Shown here: positions 1 through 11,596 of the stretch, piece by piece
Layout of the letters: each line of letters begins with the position of its first letter
How positions within the stretch are numbered: position 1 is the first letter of the stretch
Source of the DNA: Allacma fusca
Taxonomy: Eukaryota > Arthropoda > Collembola > Symphypleona > Sminthuridae
Length of the DNA: 64,000 nt
NCBI GenBank assembly: GCA_947179485.1
Contig: OX359248.1
Coordinates: forward strand, 32,497,378-32,561,377
Direction: 5' to 3'
Program-made: the position numbers and the translations under genes
The notes under the pieces: generated by a model
What the model saw: only the letters and a program-made list of their open reading frames with translations
The model's database searches: none
What the model was told of the DNA's origin: nothing

Positions 1-3000
1 ATGCATTGATTCTGATAAGCATGAATAGCATCACTTGAGAAAAATCACAACAAAGTTGTCCAGCAGAGCAGTGTTCAGTGTAAATATAAACTATGCAGAT
101 ACATGTGCCGTAGTAGTGCTAATAATTACATATAATCTTATATATTATATATATATATATATATACTCCTTAATGAGGCAAAATTAGGCCACTACACAAC
201 CTCCTCCATAAAATTCAATTATTACGAAACTGGGAAGCTTTATGGAAATCCAAGTCTCAATCTTAACCCTACACGATACAGTCTTTCCCCCACAATCCGA
301 GCCGTTCCATCCACTTCAAATCAAAAATATAATTTTTAGTTATACAAACACCGATAAAATCCTCATATAAAAGTAATTATATTACACACACACACACACG
401 AATAGAGCAGGCTGCAGGATTACAAAAAAAAATCCTCCAAATTATACTCCCTAAAAATCCTTTCCTCAAGACATGTGTGAGTCAAATTAAATTCGCTCTT
501 CGGAAAAACGGCTGGCTAGATATTTTTTAGGTACATTTGGACATGACCTTAGATATGGAATTTAAAATTAATGATTAGACCTTGTCATTGACAAGCGATT
601 ACTTACTCGGAGCCTATATCTTATCGGAACGAGTATGCATCCCGATCATGTATATTGTAACTGTCGTACGAAATGTTTTTTTTTTCTTCTTGTAAGTATA
701 TCTGCAGCGAAAGAATTGAATATGGCTTGAATTATTCCTAGTCTTGCAAAATTACAGAAAAATAAGGAGTAAGGCAGGATTTCTCACGGTGTAATGTTGC
801 TTTTGAAGGCAACCTTCTTAAAATGTTCAAACCTCCAGTGTCACAATCACAGCACAACAGTCTTGGTCTTTCATAGTAGTTTTAAGTCAAGTAACAAAAC
901 TCAACAGAAACTCCTTAGCCTTTTTAGTGTTCCTTCTTCTCTGGGAGTTGAAGAAATAAGTAGTTACGTGTAATTATATGTATAGTTCTTTCTATACTAT
1001 ACCTTTTAAGTATACACTACGACTACACACACATAAATGGAGCTCCACTACTTTACTTACTTACAAACTCCACTCTCCATCTCCATACACACACACAGCA
1101 TATCCACAAATCCACACAACACACACACACACACACACACTGACACACCACTGCTCGACAACAAGCACAAGCAAGCAAGCCTTTTCCTTCACTACTGTAG
1201 CTTACCTATATTTTAATGTAGCGCCCATATAGGCAGAGACTACTGGCTGTGTGGCTGCTGAACTCTCCAAGTCTGACTGTGAGTGAGAGCACTGAAGTTT
1301 CTGAACACTGACTCTCTTCTATATGATACGAAGGCGGAATGTGAGATTGAAGGAAAGAGAAAGTTTGAATTTCCATCGTGGAGTATAGGAGACCATGTGG
1401 CTGCCAGCCGCTTCCTTCAATCTCGTATATATAATTTACCATGTAATTCCTATCGCATTTTTAGAATCCCTCTGGCTTGTAAATGTGCTTATTTACTTAT
1501 GCACTTAGAAAAAAAAAGTAGGGAGATCCGTTATGCACATAAGGGTGAGTGTACTAAGTACTTGCAGTAAATCTCACTCATGACCCTCAAAATGTCTCCA
1601 AGTCTGCACTTGTATTTTATTGCTGAACATGGAAGGAGGACTGAATAGCCGGAAAAAATAAGACTACTGTCAATGTCAAATGTGAACGGAGAAGCGGCTG
1701 TGGCTGTGGCTGTGGCTATTAGTAAATATCCAAGATGAAGGATAATATTTTTTAGGACGAAATAATGCACATGTTTAGAATAAGGATAAGAATCTAAAAC
1801 TGGGGGGGGGGGCTAAAGCTATATGGACGGGTAGGAGGGGAAGGAGGAATGAGAAAACAGCAATTTAATGCAATTGGCAATAATAAATTATTATTATTGT
1901 TACAAAATGTACAAGAAATAATAGTAATGGTTTCACGTATTGCATTTCATACTTTATTTTACTGATGACAGCAAAAACAGTAATGATGATAACGCTATAC
2001 CTTGGGACAACTACAGTTAGCACAGTTTGTTTTCTTTTTTTTTTTGAGTGTATTACTAAAAACCCAATAAACTATGAAGGAGTAAAACATTTAACCTGGT
2101 ACAGTTTGTGAACCTCAAGAAACTAGGACGTCATAAATAATGGAGCATTACACTACGGAAATCTTAGTCTCGATTATGTACCTGGTATTTGTTCTCATCA
2201 TTTATCATTAATAATAATAATTCTCCGAAACCAAATAATAATAATAATTATTGACAGAAGTAAATATTTTTGTTTGGACTTTCAAAAAAAAAAACTTTCT
2301 GGGAAACATCCTGGACAGTCCATATTTTTAAATCAAAATAAATATACGAATACTTCAGAAATTATTCGATCTGTCACATTAACTATTGTACCATGTCGTT
2401 AGAGTTCAATTATACTGAATGATTAGAACGTAACATGAAGTGATTTTATAAATAATTATGAGATACTACTTGAGAACAAGGCCCTGCTAGGGTTCCATGT
2501 GGATTCTTTGAAGAAGTATTACATAGGTTATAAATTAGACACAGAATTACTACTAATCCGTGTGTAAAAATTAACAATTTGAATGAGATTATTCACGGAG
2601 CTAACAATATATAAGTTTAGGTGATTTTACACTCAGTAACCGTAGGTTCGTGCTTTAAAGAAACAATTATTATTAGTTTGTTACAATAATATTTTTGTAA
2701 TGCGAAGTTATTTGTGTGTAGGTGTAACATACACTGTGAGGGTAATCTTCAAATTGCTTGATTAGTATCTAGCACAAACAAAATATTGGGGTTCAATAGA
2801 AAGCTATAAATTCAAGTCAACCAACTTTGATTGTTAAACTACACTGCTAATCATAAAATTATTGTTAACATGTAAATTAGGGATAGAGTTAGATTTGGAT
2901 GTACACACAAGACTTGAATCTTATTGTTGAAACTCTATAGCAAAAAGTCAATTAATCACTTATTACAGGGATTACAGATTATTTTATGTCACAAAATCAA

Positions 3001-3691
3001 AACAGTACATACATGTAAAAATCTAATCTAAAAATAAGCTAGTCACTAATACGCTCCTAATTTTCGTTAGGAATATTTTTTGGCTCCGACCAAATTAAAG
3101 CACTCAAACAGGAATTTTTAAGACACCGCATACATATACATACGTAACTAGAGTTCAGTATACATACATACCAACGCTACAGAAATTACTTTTATATATT
3201 CATCTAAATTTTAAAGAAGTTTGTGTAACTTTAAACCGTACATACCGCACCTTTAATCCATGCAGACGAAGAGTCCGCAATAATTTGTAGGATATAAAAT
3301 TATGAATCGATATTATACACTAGGGACTATGATCTTCAGCACTCGATATTTTACGTACGTTAAATAGTAATAGCTGCGGGTATAGAAGGGGTAAAATTCC
3401 AAATTAAATTAAAATTAAAATTTGCAAACCGGGATCTACTTATATCAATTGATAACAAAGCGGTCTTTTGGATTTTATTTCACACTGGGTTAAATGGTAA
3501 AGTTGACTGACAGCAAATAATTGAATTGTATTGTTATTTAAAACTTACACTGTTGCTAATATCCGGGATTGCTTGTTTTTCAGTATGGTGAAGAACTTCT
3601 TTTATAGTTGTAGTAATAATAATAATTTATTATTATTGGATGTAAATTTTAAACGCCATCATAAACATGACATGCTAATATTGAATCAAGA
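1..3691. other. AT-rich intergenic region with microsatellites
   Basis: No convincing coding exon was found on either strand; the open frames here are short and match no family I know. The region holds a TA run at about 145-165, CA runs at 384-399 and 1119-1140, three tandem TGTGGC units near 1695-1716, a G homopolymer near 1802-1812 and ATA/AAT-rich tracts near 2210-2250 and 3615-3640. A TTTATT at about 3626-3631 would read AATAAA on the minus strand, 60 bp past the RCHY1 stop codon, and could be that gene's polyadenylation signal. Confidence 0.7.
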
Positions 3692-5276
3692 TCATATTGA
3701 TGATGGGACGTCATTCTCGTCTGCAGGTTCATCTTCCGCCCTCATGTTCGCATCTTCAGTTTCATTAGTACTAACAGGTCCGTGACTCTCAATGCAAGTA
3801 TTATAGCCTCCACAGTGACCACACTTGAGACCCATGAAGTGAAATAAAATTGTGCTGAGCTGTAAAACAAATGTCGCTTACAGATTATACTGGTTTTGGA
3901 AACCTTCCGGTTCTTTTATGGTACCACCTATGAAAATACTAAATATAAAATTATCGCGAAGAAAATTTTTGCAAGCAAAAGAATACCTTATGGCAATCCC
4001 GACATAATATGCGTACTGTTGTCTTCTCGTACTCGACAGGCATGGGAGACTTTTGAATTTCTGTATCAAAGTAACTCCACACCTGCAAAGAAAGGATAGA
4101 TTATACGAAATGTAACGATAAAATTGGGGAAGAATAAAATGAAAAATATTCACTCACCGCTTTCATATCAATCATTGAGGCATTGCAAATGGGACACGTG
4201 TAGTGAGCCTTGTTGATGAGTTTCTCAAAGCAAGGTTGGTGAATTAGATGACCGCACGGAGGAATGTGAGATGCCGTCCGAGCTGTATGGATGTCTTCGT
4301 AACAGACAGCACATGGACATCGAGAAGCTCGCTCAATACACTGTAACCAGGATCAATTTTTTTACAACAATCATATAGCACAGGAAACGTACTCTAAGCT
4401 GCTTATTAGTCGAGTACAGTAGTACACAACAATACATTAAAAAGGACTTTTACTTTATGCTTTCCTTGTAGCTTGATAGGGAAACACATGTCACATCTGG
4501 GGCAGTGAAAGAAATTTTCCGCTGGCCCGACTCGGCAAAGTCCACATCCTTCGCAATGATATTGATGCCTGTCTTCATCGTTGAACAGATTGCAAATCGA
4601 GCAGAAGTACTACAACAACAAGTCAGATGAACACAGACTTAACAATGAAATCAGCCAAGGTGAAAATAGCTCATCAAGTCGTATCTTTGAATATAGTCAC
4701 AGCTTTTAAAAATACAAATTCGTTTCCAAAAGTCACTCCGACGCTAATTTCCTAAATTCCACGGATTTGTAATTTGTTACCTTTCCAAAAACAACGCAAC
4801 AGCTGCGACATTTTGCTGCGACGGGCTGTCGCTCCTTGCAGAGTAAACACACAACTTCCTTCACTTGGTATCGATTGAATTCATGAGATGCTTCTGTTTC
4901 GTCATGACAAAATCTACATGTATAGACTTTGGCGCAAGATGCATCAGGACACTAAAATAGTATTCTACACTTTAATAATTAAGTCCAATTAGTCATGTTG
5001 CATCACTCATTTACACAATTAATTACCACAAGTTGACATTTTCTCCTGTAGTGACTGCATCCAAAACTTGCTTCATCGGATGACTCCGACTCTTCGCTAT
5101 CCTGAAAAATAAACAACAAAAGTTTACACATCCTGTTTACAACCCAAATAATTATACTACCAATTATCCAAGACCCTAAGTGACGTGACACCACATACCG
5201 AGATTATTTTAGCGGCAACATTGATTTGACCTGCTACTTCATCCACCTGAATAATACCCACGGTTTCATCAGCCAT
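3692..5276 (-). CDS. RCHY1: RING finger and CHY zinc finger protein 1 (Pirh2-type E3 ubiquitin ligase)
   Basis: Spliced gene with seven exons: 5199-5276, 5027-5101, 4781-4951, 4454-4609, 4158-4340, 3987-4082 and 3692-3859. All have GT-AG introns, every intron is phase 0, and the product is 308 aa. In this family the protein is an E3 ubiquitin ligase whose RING recruits an E2 enzyme; vertebrate Pirh2 targets p53, which is family knowledge and not shown here. After an acidic Ser/Glu N-terminus comes the CHY zinc finger (GCSHYRRKC at about 40-48, then Cys/His pairs to about 108). A CTCHY finger follows (about 109-160, starting YFCSIC), then a RING-H2 with ligands C170, C173, C189, H191, H194, C197, C209 and C212. 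A C-terminal zinc ribbon uses C248, C251, C266 and C269. Human RCHY1 is 261 aa; the extra length is mainly the N-terminal extension and an acidic tail. Domain order is complete and I see no break. The first in-frame ATG before the CHY domain was chosen as start. Confidence 0.93.
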
Positions 5277-6542
5277 TCCCCCACAAGCCGTGTAGATTTT
5301 GTCAAAATAAAAATGAAATTTTGAAGTCCGGAAAGGAATTTCAGTAGATCAAGGTCAGATTGGAAGATTGAAGGAGTAAAGAAAATCCGAATGTGGAATA
5401 GAGTGTCTAGTAATTGTTTTCTAAAGAGCCATGGCCACTGCAGTCCGAATTGCTTCTTTCCGATTTAAGATGAGGTATACAGAAGTATATCTGCAACACA
5501 TTATCAAATATTCACAGTATGTTACAATAATGACCACCATTCACAAGCTCCACGGTCACAGCCTCAGCACACAACAATATCCACATGAATTCCCACTGAC
5601 TTTCCCCTAAAAAAAATATGTGGGACGAGGATCCCTTTCGTGAGGAACTCCAATACTTGTGCAATATCTGAATGTGGCAATTTATGGCACGGAATTTTCA
5701 AAAGCTTCAAACTTACTTCTTGTAGCTGTTAGATGTCTACTGGATTCTTTTTACAGTAAAAATCCGTCCGTTCCCTTCACGTCAGCATTCTGCCGTCTGT
5801 ATAAGTCATAATAATTATTACTATCTCAAAAAGATTAATTCCATACTTAAGTTACATCACGCAATACTTAAGGGAAAGATGAGCTATCTAGAATAGAAGG
5901 AAGATGCTATATGGGAATTCGTAAATACGTACAATAATTTAATAATAGGACTAGCAATAAGTAGACTCAATTATCTTCTTAACCTATAATATACTTTCAG
6001 CATCATTTTATCTCTACGTACTTTCCAGGAGACAAACCAAAACTAAAATAGCAGAGAGATTTCAAATCAACCTTAACTTTCATTTCACTTAAAATATCAA
6101 GTTTTGTCCTTACTTACCTTGGAAGTTTTGGATTTCCTATTCACATACACTCGGTTTTCATATTGATGCAGTAAAATATCTCTTTTTTAAGAGTTATTTC
6201 ATCAGAGTTTTCACGTTTCAAACTTTTATATTTTCAAGTCTTATCTATATAGCAGCAAAAGAAGCATACGGGCTTTTTAAACACTATAACGATGGGAAAC
6301 TTACAAAAAGCGAAGTCCTACGGCTACAGCTAGGAAAAAGAAAAACGAACCTGTTCTTGCAAATTGCTAAACGTTGCGTTACAATACGCTCAATTGCAAA
6401 AGTACGCAAAGGAAGGATAGCTGCGCCTCAGCTTTCGAGATGTACATGCATACTTATGTATACTTATACATACATACGTATCTCTCCATATATGTAGCTC
6501 ATGTATTAAAATACACACACACACACACACACACTGCCACAC
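5277..6542. other. RCHY1 upstream region, no gene seen
   Basis: This holds the probable 5' UTR and promoter of RCHY1 (minus strand) and otherwise AT-rich sequence with stops in all frames. A CA microsatellite at 6511-6534 abuts the MITE insertion site. No TATA box or initiator could be assigned with confidence. Confidence 0.5.
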
Positions 6543-6971
6543 TAATGTTAGGGAAATCCCGAGTAACTCACAGGACGGACTGACAAAAACATCAGTCCGG
6601 ACGGATTGGGAGTGGGATTGGGATTGACTATTTGAATGTACAGAGGGATTGAGACGGAGTGGGATTGACGCAAATATGTAGAAAACTGAGTGGGATTGAT
6701 GTTCAGAAATTATTCCACATTAACTTAATTAATTTAGTTAATTTAATTTAATTTAATTAATTAGAGGCGCTTTTTAAAATTGGCGCGGTATGTACGCATG
6801 CGCGCGCAGCGCGTGAGATTGAGTGGGATTGACTATCAGGATTGTGTGTGTGCATCAGAGGGATTGGGAGTTTTCTCTATGGTACATAGAGTGATTGGGA
6901 CGGAGTGTGAAATGAGGTATCGAGATTGGATAGGGATTGGGATTGTAAGAAGAGGGATTTCCCTAACATTA
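6543..6971. mobile_element. hAT-like MITE with GGGATTGGGA motif array
   Basis: A 429-bp non-autonomous element. Both ends carry the inverted repeat TAATGTTAGGGAAATCCC, and the insertion is flanked by the perfect 8-bp direct repeat TGCCACAC (6535-6542 and 6972-6979). The terminal TAATG fits the hAT end consensus YARNG, and an 8-bp TSD is typical of hAT. The subterminal sequence is filled with variants of GGGATTGGGA and GGGATTGAC in direct orientation. It has no coding capacity. Confidence 0.85.
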
Positions 6972-6979
6972 TGCCACAC

Positions 6980-8649
6980 TCACGAACAGTGTCTCACAGG
7001 CACAGACTCTATATACGCTACAGGATGATTCTATATACGCTGCAAGGTCGCGTTCCCTATGTATGCATGGCTTCGGCATGTGAAGTGAAACCAGTGCGAC
7101 ATGCGAATCCCTTAGCCTTAGTTTCTGCCTATGGGCTCGATCACATATCACGGTCAGGGAGCGTTCATAAATCATGTCAACCAAACGTTTCAATTGTTAG
7201 GGCTCATAGGTATGTCAGCTCGTGGTACCCACCTTAGTTGACGGCGAAAACCTTTCGAAATCAAAGCTTTCATGCAGATTTGGGTTGAACTATAAGATAG
7301 CTGCTAAAATTTAAAATCGGAATAATAAGGACGGAGCAATTAATGAGAGCTTCTGTGTGAATATGTGTGTAAATACCAAGATTAGGGAAAAATTGAAATT
7401 GCCGAAGAAAAAATGCGTTTAGGGGCAAATAAAGGGCAAAGTTGGCTTCAAAGAGGATTCACATCTGTATAAGGTCAGGTCCAGACTGAAAAGGAATCAG
7501 TCGGTCCTGAGCGGCCGAGGCAGGAGGACCTGGAGAGGGCGGCGTGAGCGTGGGGCTCACACGGAGAGGTCCCTAGGAGGGTGGCCGGGTTTGACCACTG
7601 TGATCCGTGGGCTTGACAGTTGACCATGGCCAGCTACACCTGCCGTGGCCAAAAATACTCATAGGTTGAAACTGGAAATTCTAGAAGAACGGATGTTTTA
7701 CAAAATTCGTAATAATTTAGAATTTTTAAGAACTGATATTCAATTTTATTGTAAATTGGGTTAATAGTACAAACGTTGGGGAAGCTTTTCCAACTGATTG
7801 CGAATGCTTGATTATTTCTTAATTTGTCATATATTTTAAATTTTAAAACAATTCTGTGAGCCTGGCTGAAGGACATTTGAATATATTAGATAACGTTTTG
7901 TGAATGGGGTTATAACCCGATACCCACGGGTAGTTGTTTCAGAGTTCGATATAGTGGTTTTTGAAACTCTAAGAGATGCACATTTTTCTCATTTGTGGTT
8001 TTTAGATATTAATGATGTCGATAACTATAACTGCAGCACTTATGCATATCAATAAGCTGAATTTTTAGGGCACACATTGTGGGCGAGGGTTGATTTGGGT
8101 TAAATGTCCCATCATCACATAATATTAATGGCATACATGTTTGTATGTCTGGACCGGATGTTACATATTCAGTAAAATATCAGTATAAACGTCTCTGTAT
8201 AAAGACCAGCCCGGAAACATTTAGTTGGTCAAAGTTAATCTCTTGCTCTGACGATGATGCCAAGGAGTACAAAAACGGAAGAATATTATCTAAAAAAGTG
8301 TATTTCAGTTATAAAAAATACAGCAGTAGGAATTATAAAGCAAAATAAACGTGTACAGTGTGAAATTAAAATGAATTGTGAATGCCACTAAAGTTGAGTA
8401 CAAATAATTTGTCCCGGTCTGTACCACTGGCTAGTTCCGAAGACTGAAACAAAGGTTTTGAAAGTTTGCCTAGAAATTATTAATTTGCCAAATGGTCTGT
8501 CATTTTCAAGCACAATTAGTGTAACTCTCACGGACCAGGTATCATAGAATTACGCATTTGGGATAGCCAATGGCGATAGTAAGTAGGACGAAGAGAAGAA
8601 GGACGACGGCCGCGCTGTTGGGCTTGGGCTCTTGTTTGCGGATCGCTAC
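6980..8649. other. Intergenic region with a GC-rich block
   Basis: No recognisable gene. Open frames near 7634-7876 (minus) and 8145-8348 (plus) match nothing I know and lack supporting signals. A short, distinctly GC-rich stretch at about 7490-7645 stands out from its AT-rich surroundings; its function is unknown. Confidence 0.5.
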
Positions 8650-9809
8650 TCAACTGACAATTACGACGACTTTGGGAATTGACCCAGGAAAAATCATTCT
8701 CCAACAATGGAAGTAGCTGAACAGTAGAAGAGCAGCTGTGGTGAAGAAACTGAGCAACATAGGACAGAGCTCTACAGATAGGAGGTGTCTTCTCAATGTT
8801 GGATTGTTTCTACCGTACACAAAATTCCATCTCCCAGGGATTCGAAGCAAACACCCCTATCAAGTCGATGTTACTCATCAATTTAATTTTTTTGTCAGGG
8901 ACGTTCAAGTCAGATTTCTTACCTGTGTGGCAAGCGACGCATTTTGGATGCAGGACTGATTACTGCAACATGAAGCTGGTAAGGGATAATAGCTACCTGC
9001 AGATGATTTGTAATCACTCAAGCCGTAAGCACCGCAGCATTGCTAAAAGTAGATTTACTTGAGTAATTATTACCTAATTCATAAACATTTGAAGACCAAT
9101 TTACAAGGCAACGCTTGATATAGTAGTCTTACACCGTGTCTCTGAACATATTCAATAAACTGAGATGGTTTCCCGGTTCTACGCAAGCTATTACGAAGGG
9201 TTTTCGATGCAGACTTAGCATCGGGTGACCAATTAAACAGGGCTGCGCATAGCATGCTTCCCAGTAGAAGAAACACCAGGGAAATATAGATCTAATTCGC
9301 AACGAAAATACATTGTATTGCATACTGTAAAATCAAAATCCTTAAAATATGCTTTTGCAAACGTATGTAGCCACATATGTAAAAGTACATTCAATGTAAA
9401 AATAAACTACGTAAAATATCTGTACCCCTCCAATGAATCGATTCCCCCCATATCCAACCAGGACAATAAAGAACGCCACCAGGGATACTAATACCAGTCC
9501 AGAAGTCACTGCAAATAAAACCACGTACCCTATTTCCTGTACCCTGTCCGCTGGCCCTATTCTGACAAATGCAAATGCATAGCCGATTAATACGCCAATA
9601 AACATGAGCTGAAACATAAAAGCAAAACACAGTATAGAGATTTGGCAAGGACAAAAAATGGGGTAGCCTAAAAATAAATGCGTCAATTCTAGGATCAGGA
9701 TGTATTCAATTATTTAGAGCTTAGAACTTACAGCAACAAGTAGAAACCCATATTTGCCAGCGCTCGCAGTCCTCCTCTTCACTACAATTGATGGTGTTGA
9801 GGAATCCAT
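8650..9809 (-). CDS. Tetraspanin, 253 aa
   Basis: Five exons: 9732-9809, 9411-9608, 9133-9291, 8923-9042 and 8650-8856. All introns are phase 0 and the predicted protein is 253 aa. Tetraspanins are four-pass membrane proteins that organise other membrane proteins into microdomains. TM1 spans exons 1-2 (KYGFLLVA joined to LMFIGVLIGY), TM2 is in exon 2, TM3 in exon 3 (IYISLVFLLLGSMLC) and TM4 in the last exon (ELCPMLLSFFTTAALLLF). The large extracellular loop has the hallmark CCG (QCCGAYGL at the start of exon 4), a second CC (PASCC), a further Cys and the closing GC (GCLLRIPG). The exon 2 donor could instead be 9425, which would drop five residues between TM2 and TM3. The subfamily could not be assigned. 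It lies 478 bp downstream of another tetraspanin on the same strand, so the two form a small cluster. Confidence 0.85.
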
Positions 9810-10287
9810 ATTTTATATTTTATAGTTTTTATAATTAGGATATTTAGGATGGTTGTGCATCCATGCATTTTAATTTGCCACAGCCTTCACCTTCACGATA
9901 CGCAAGGAGTCAATAATAATTTACCATCCGAACCGAATCAATCACTGATACCTGAATGCGAGTATATAACTCGGCGACGGAATTATTATTGCAGTCAAAA
10001 ATGGCTGTCTTATTCTGTGTGGTTATCAATATTTTCTTCATTAGATGCTATTTGTTTATTTAATTTTTGGATTCCTTACCGAGAACGGAGATCAAAAACT
10101 TTATGAATCCTTAAAATGAATGGTTCTTTACGAAATAAGCTTCCGAAAAAAAATTATTGTTGAAAATTTTTATTGGTTGTATTGTTCAATAAAATCGTGC
10201 TTTTCATTTTCTAATTTTAAAAATTAATGGCTTATTAAACCACGTTTTTTTAGTAGTTAGTGCATGTTATTTTGTTACACACCATAA
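9810..10287. other. Spacer between two tetraspanin genes
   Basis: AT-rich sequence lying between the start of the 253-aa gene and the stop of the 317-aa gene, both on the minus strand. It presumably contains the promoter of the former and the 3' end of the latter. The repeated segment shared with 57751-61119 begins inside it, at 10137. Confidence 0.6.
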
Positions 10288-11596
10288 CTAATGTTGAGCA
10301 GCTCCGTTGCCAGTGGAAGTACCACTGAGAACCCCATCCTCAGCATCTCCGAAACCTGGCCCAACAGTGTCCGTACTTCCAATATCCCTGGTGGAGTTCA
10401 CCTTGTCAGCATCTCCCGAATCCGCAGCCTCAACCACGGAATTGGGCTCCTTTTGCCGGCGGAAAAACCCTTCCAAAATCACATCCTCGCCCTCACTACA
10501 GAAGTAGAGGATGTTGAAGGAAGCCATTGAGGCCAAGGCGCAGAAGAGAACCGTGAGGACCGTGTAAGCAATATAATGGTAAAAACCGTAGGTGAGGTAA
10601 TCCAAGCGTTTCATGAAGTTGTCAATCCCACCCTCCAAACATCCCTATTTACAAAACATTTAGCTTATTCCGGCAAAAATAAAGTGTCGTTAAAACAGTA
10701 AATAGATGTCATGTTAATATTTCAAAGTAGTGAGTGCTACTACCTTCTGGTGAATCTTGTTGTCTCCTAAGGCATGCGGGCGGGGATAGTCCAAGTTCTT
10801 CCCGCAACCAGGTGTGATATGAACGCAGCAGGTGTCGGGGACATGGATATGGGTCACGTTTAAAAGACTCCCATCATGATTGGAAACGGTGTAGTCTAAG
10901 TATCCCATTACTCCGCAACAACCCTATGGACAACTGACATTTTAATTGGTAAACCAACTGGTTAACGCTGCAGGAGCAACGAGGCAATATTCTTATTATA
11001 GAAGAAAATATAAATGAGCTACCAAAACCCCCAGCTCATCATCTTCATGGTCCTGTAATCTGTCCAGCAGAGGCGTGTTCTCATTCGATTCGATAAACTT
11101 ATGAAGAACGTAGGTTTGCATAGAAGGTGTTTCTGGAGGATTATCGAAGAAGAGAATTGCAGAAGCGAGGATGAGGGCTGATGCAAGTCCAAAGCCCAAA
11201 TTAAACTATTCGGGCAGATGGAATCTTGTGAAAATTTTAATGTTTTTTTTTAAATAAGAGAGTACCTCAAAATAAAACTTACGAGGCATGGAAGGTAAGC
11301 CCGACGACCTTCAGCACTCAGAAGCATGGTGGAACTTAAGCATACGACTACTATAAGGGAGTTACCCGCAAAGGACATGTAGTAGCCATTTTCTTGACCA
11401 AGTGTCATGGGGCCGTAGCTTATGAAATAGTTGACTTGCATAATGAGCACTCCTAGCGCCACAAACTAAGAAAAACGTATTAGTACTCATTTTAGTTATA
11501 ATAATTCAGTTGTTATTTAGCTTGCATAAACATGTAGAATTTTACTGTAATAAAGACGAAGATGAGAAGAGCGGGCTGCCGGTAGTTGTAGCACAT
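10288..11596 (-). CDS. Tetraspanin, 317 aa (copy A)
   Basis: Five exons: 11546-11596, 11283-11465, 11023-11205, 10744-10923 and 10288-10644. All introns are phase 0; 317 aa. TM1 is split over exons 1-2 (ALLIFVFIT joined to FVALGVLIMQVNYF). TM2 is in exon 2 (SLIVVVCLSSTMLL), TM3 in exon 3 (FGLASALILASAILFF) and TM4 in the last exon (YTVLTVLFCALASMASF). The large loop shows GCCGVMGY, then DTCC, a further Cys and the closing GCLEGG, the tetraspanin signature. Loop exons 3 and 4 carry an unusually acidic stretch, and the cytoplasmic tail after TM4 is long (about 70 residues), rich in Ser, Gly, Asp and Thr. The product is identical to that of 57902-59210. No subfamily name is assigned. Confidence 0.85.

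Noticed and set aside
8561-8700. Alternative C-terminal exon for the 253-aa tetraspanin ending near 8550, or a separate small membrane protein there
   Set aside because: The 8650-8856 exon supplies both the expected GC motif and TM4 in frame; the alternative frame lacks them.
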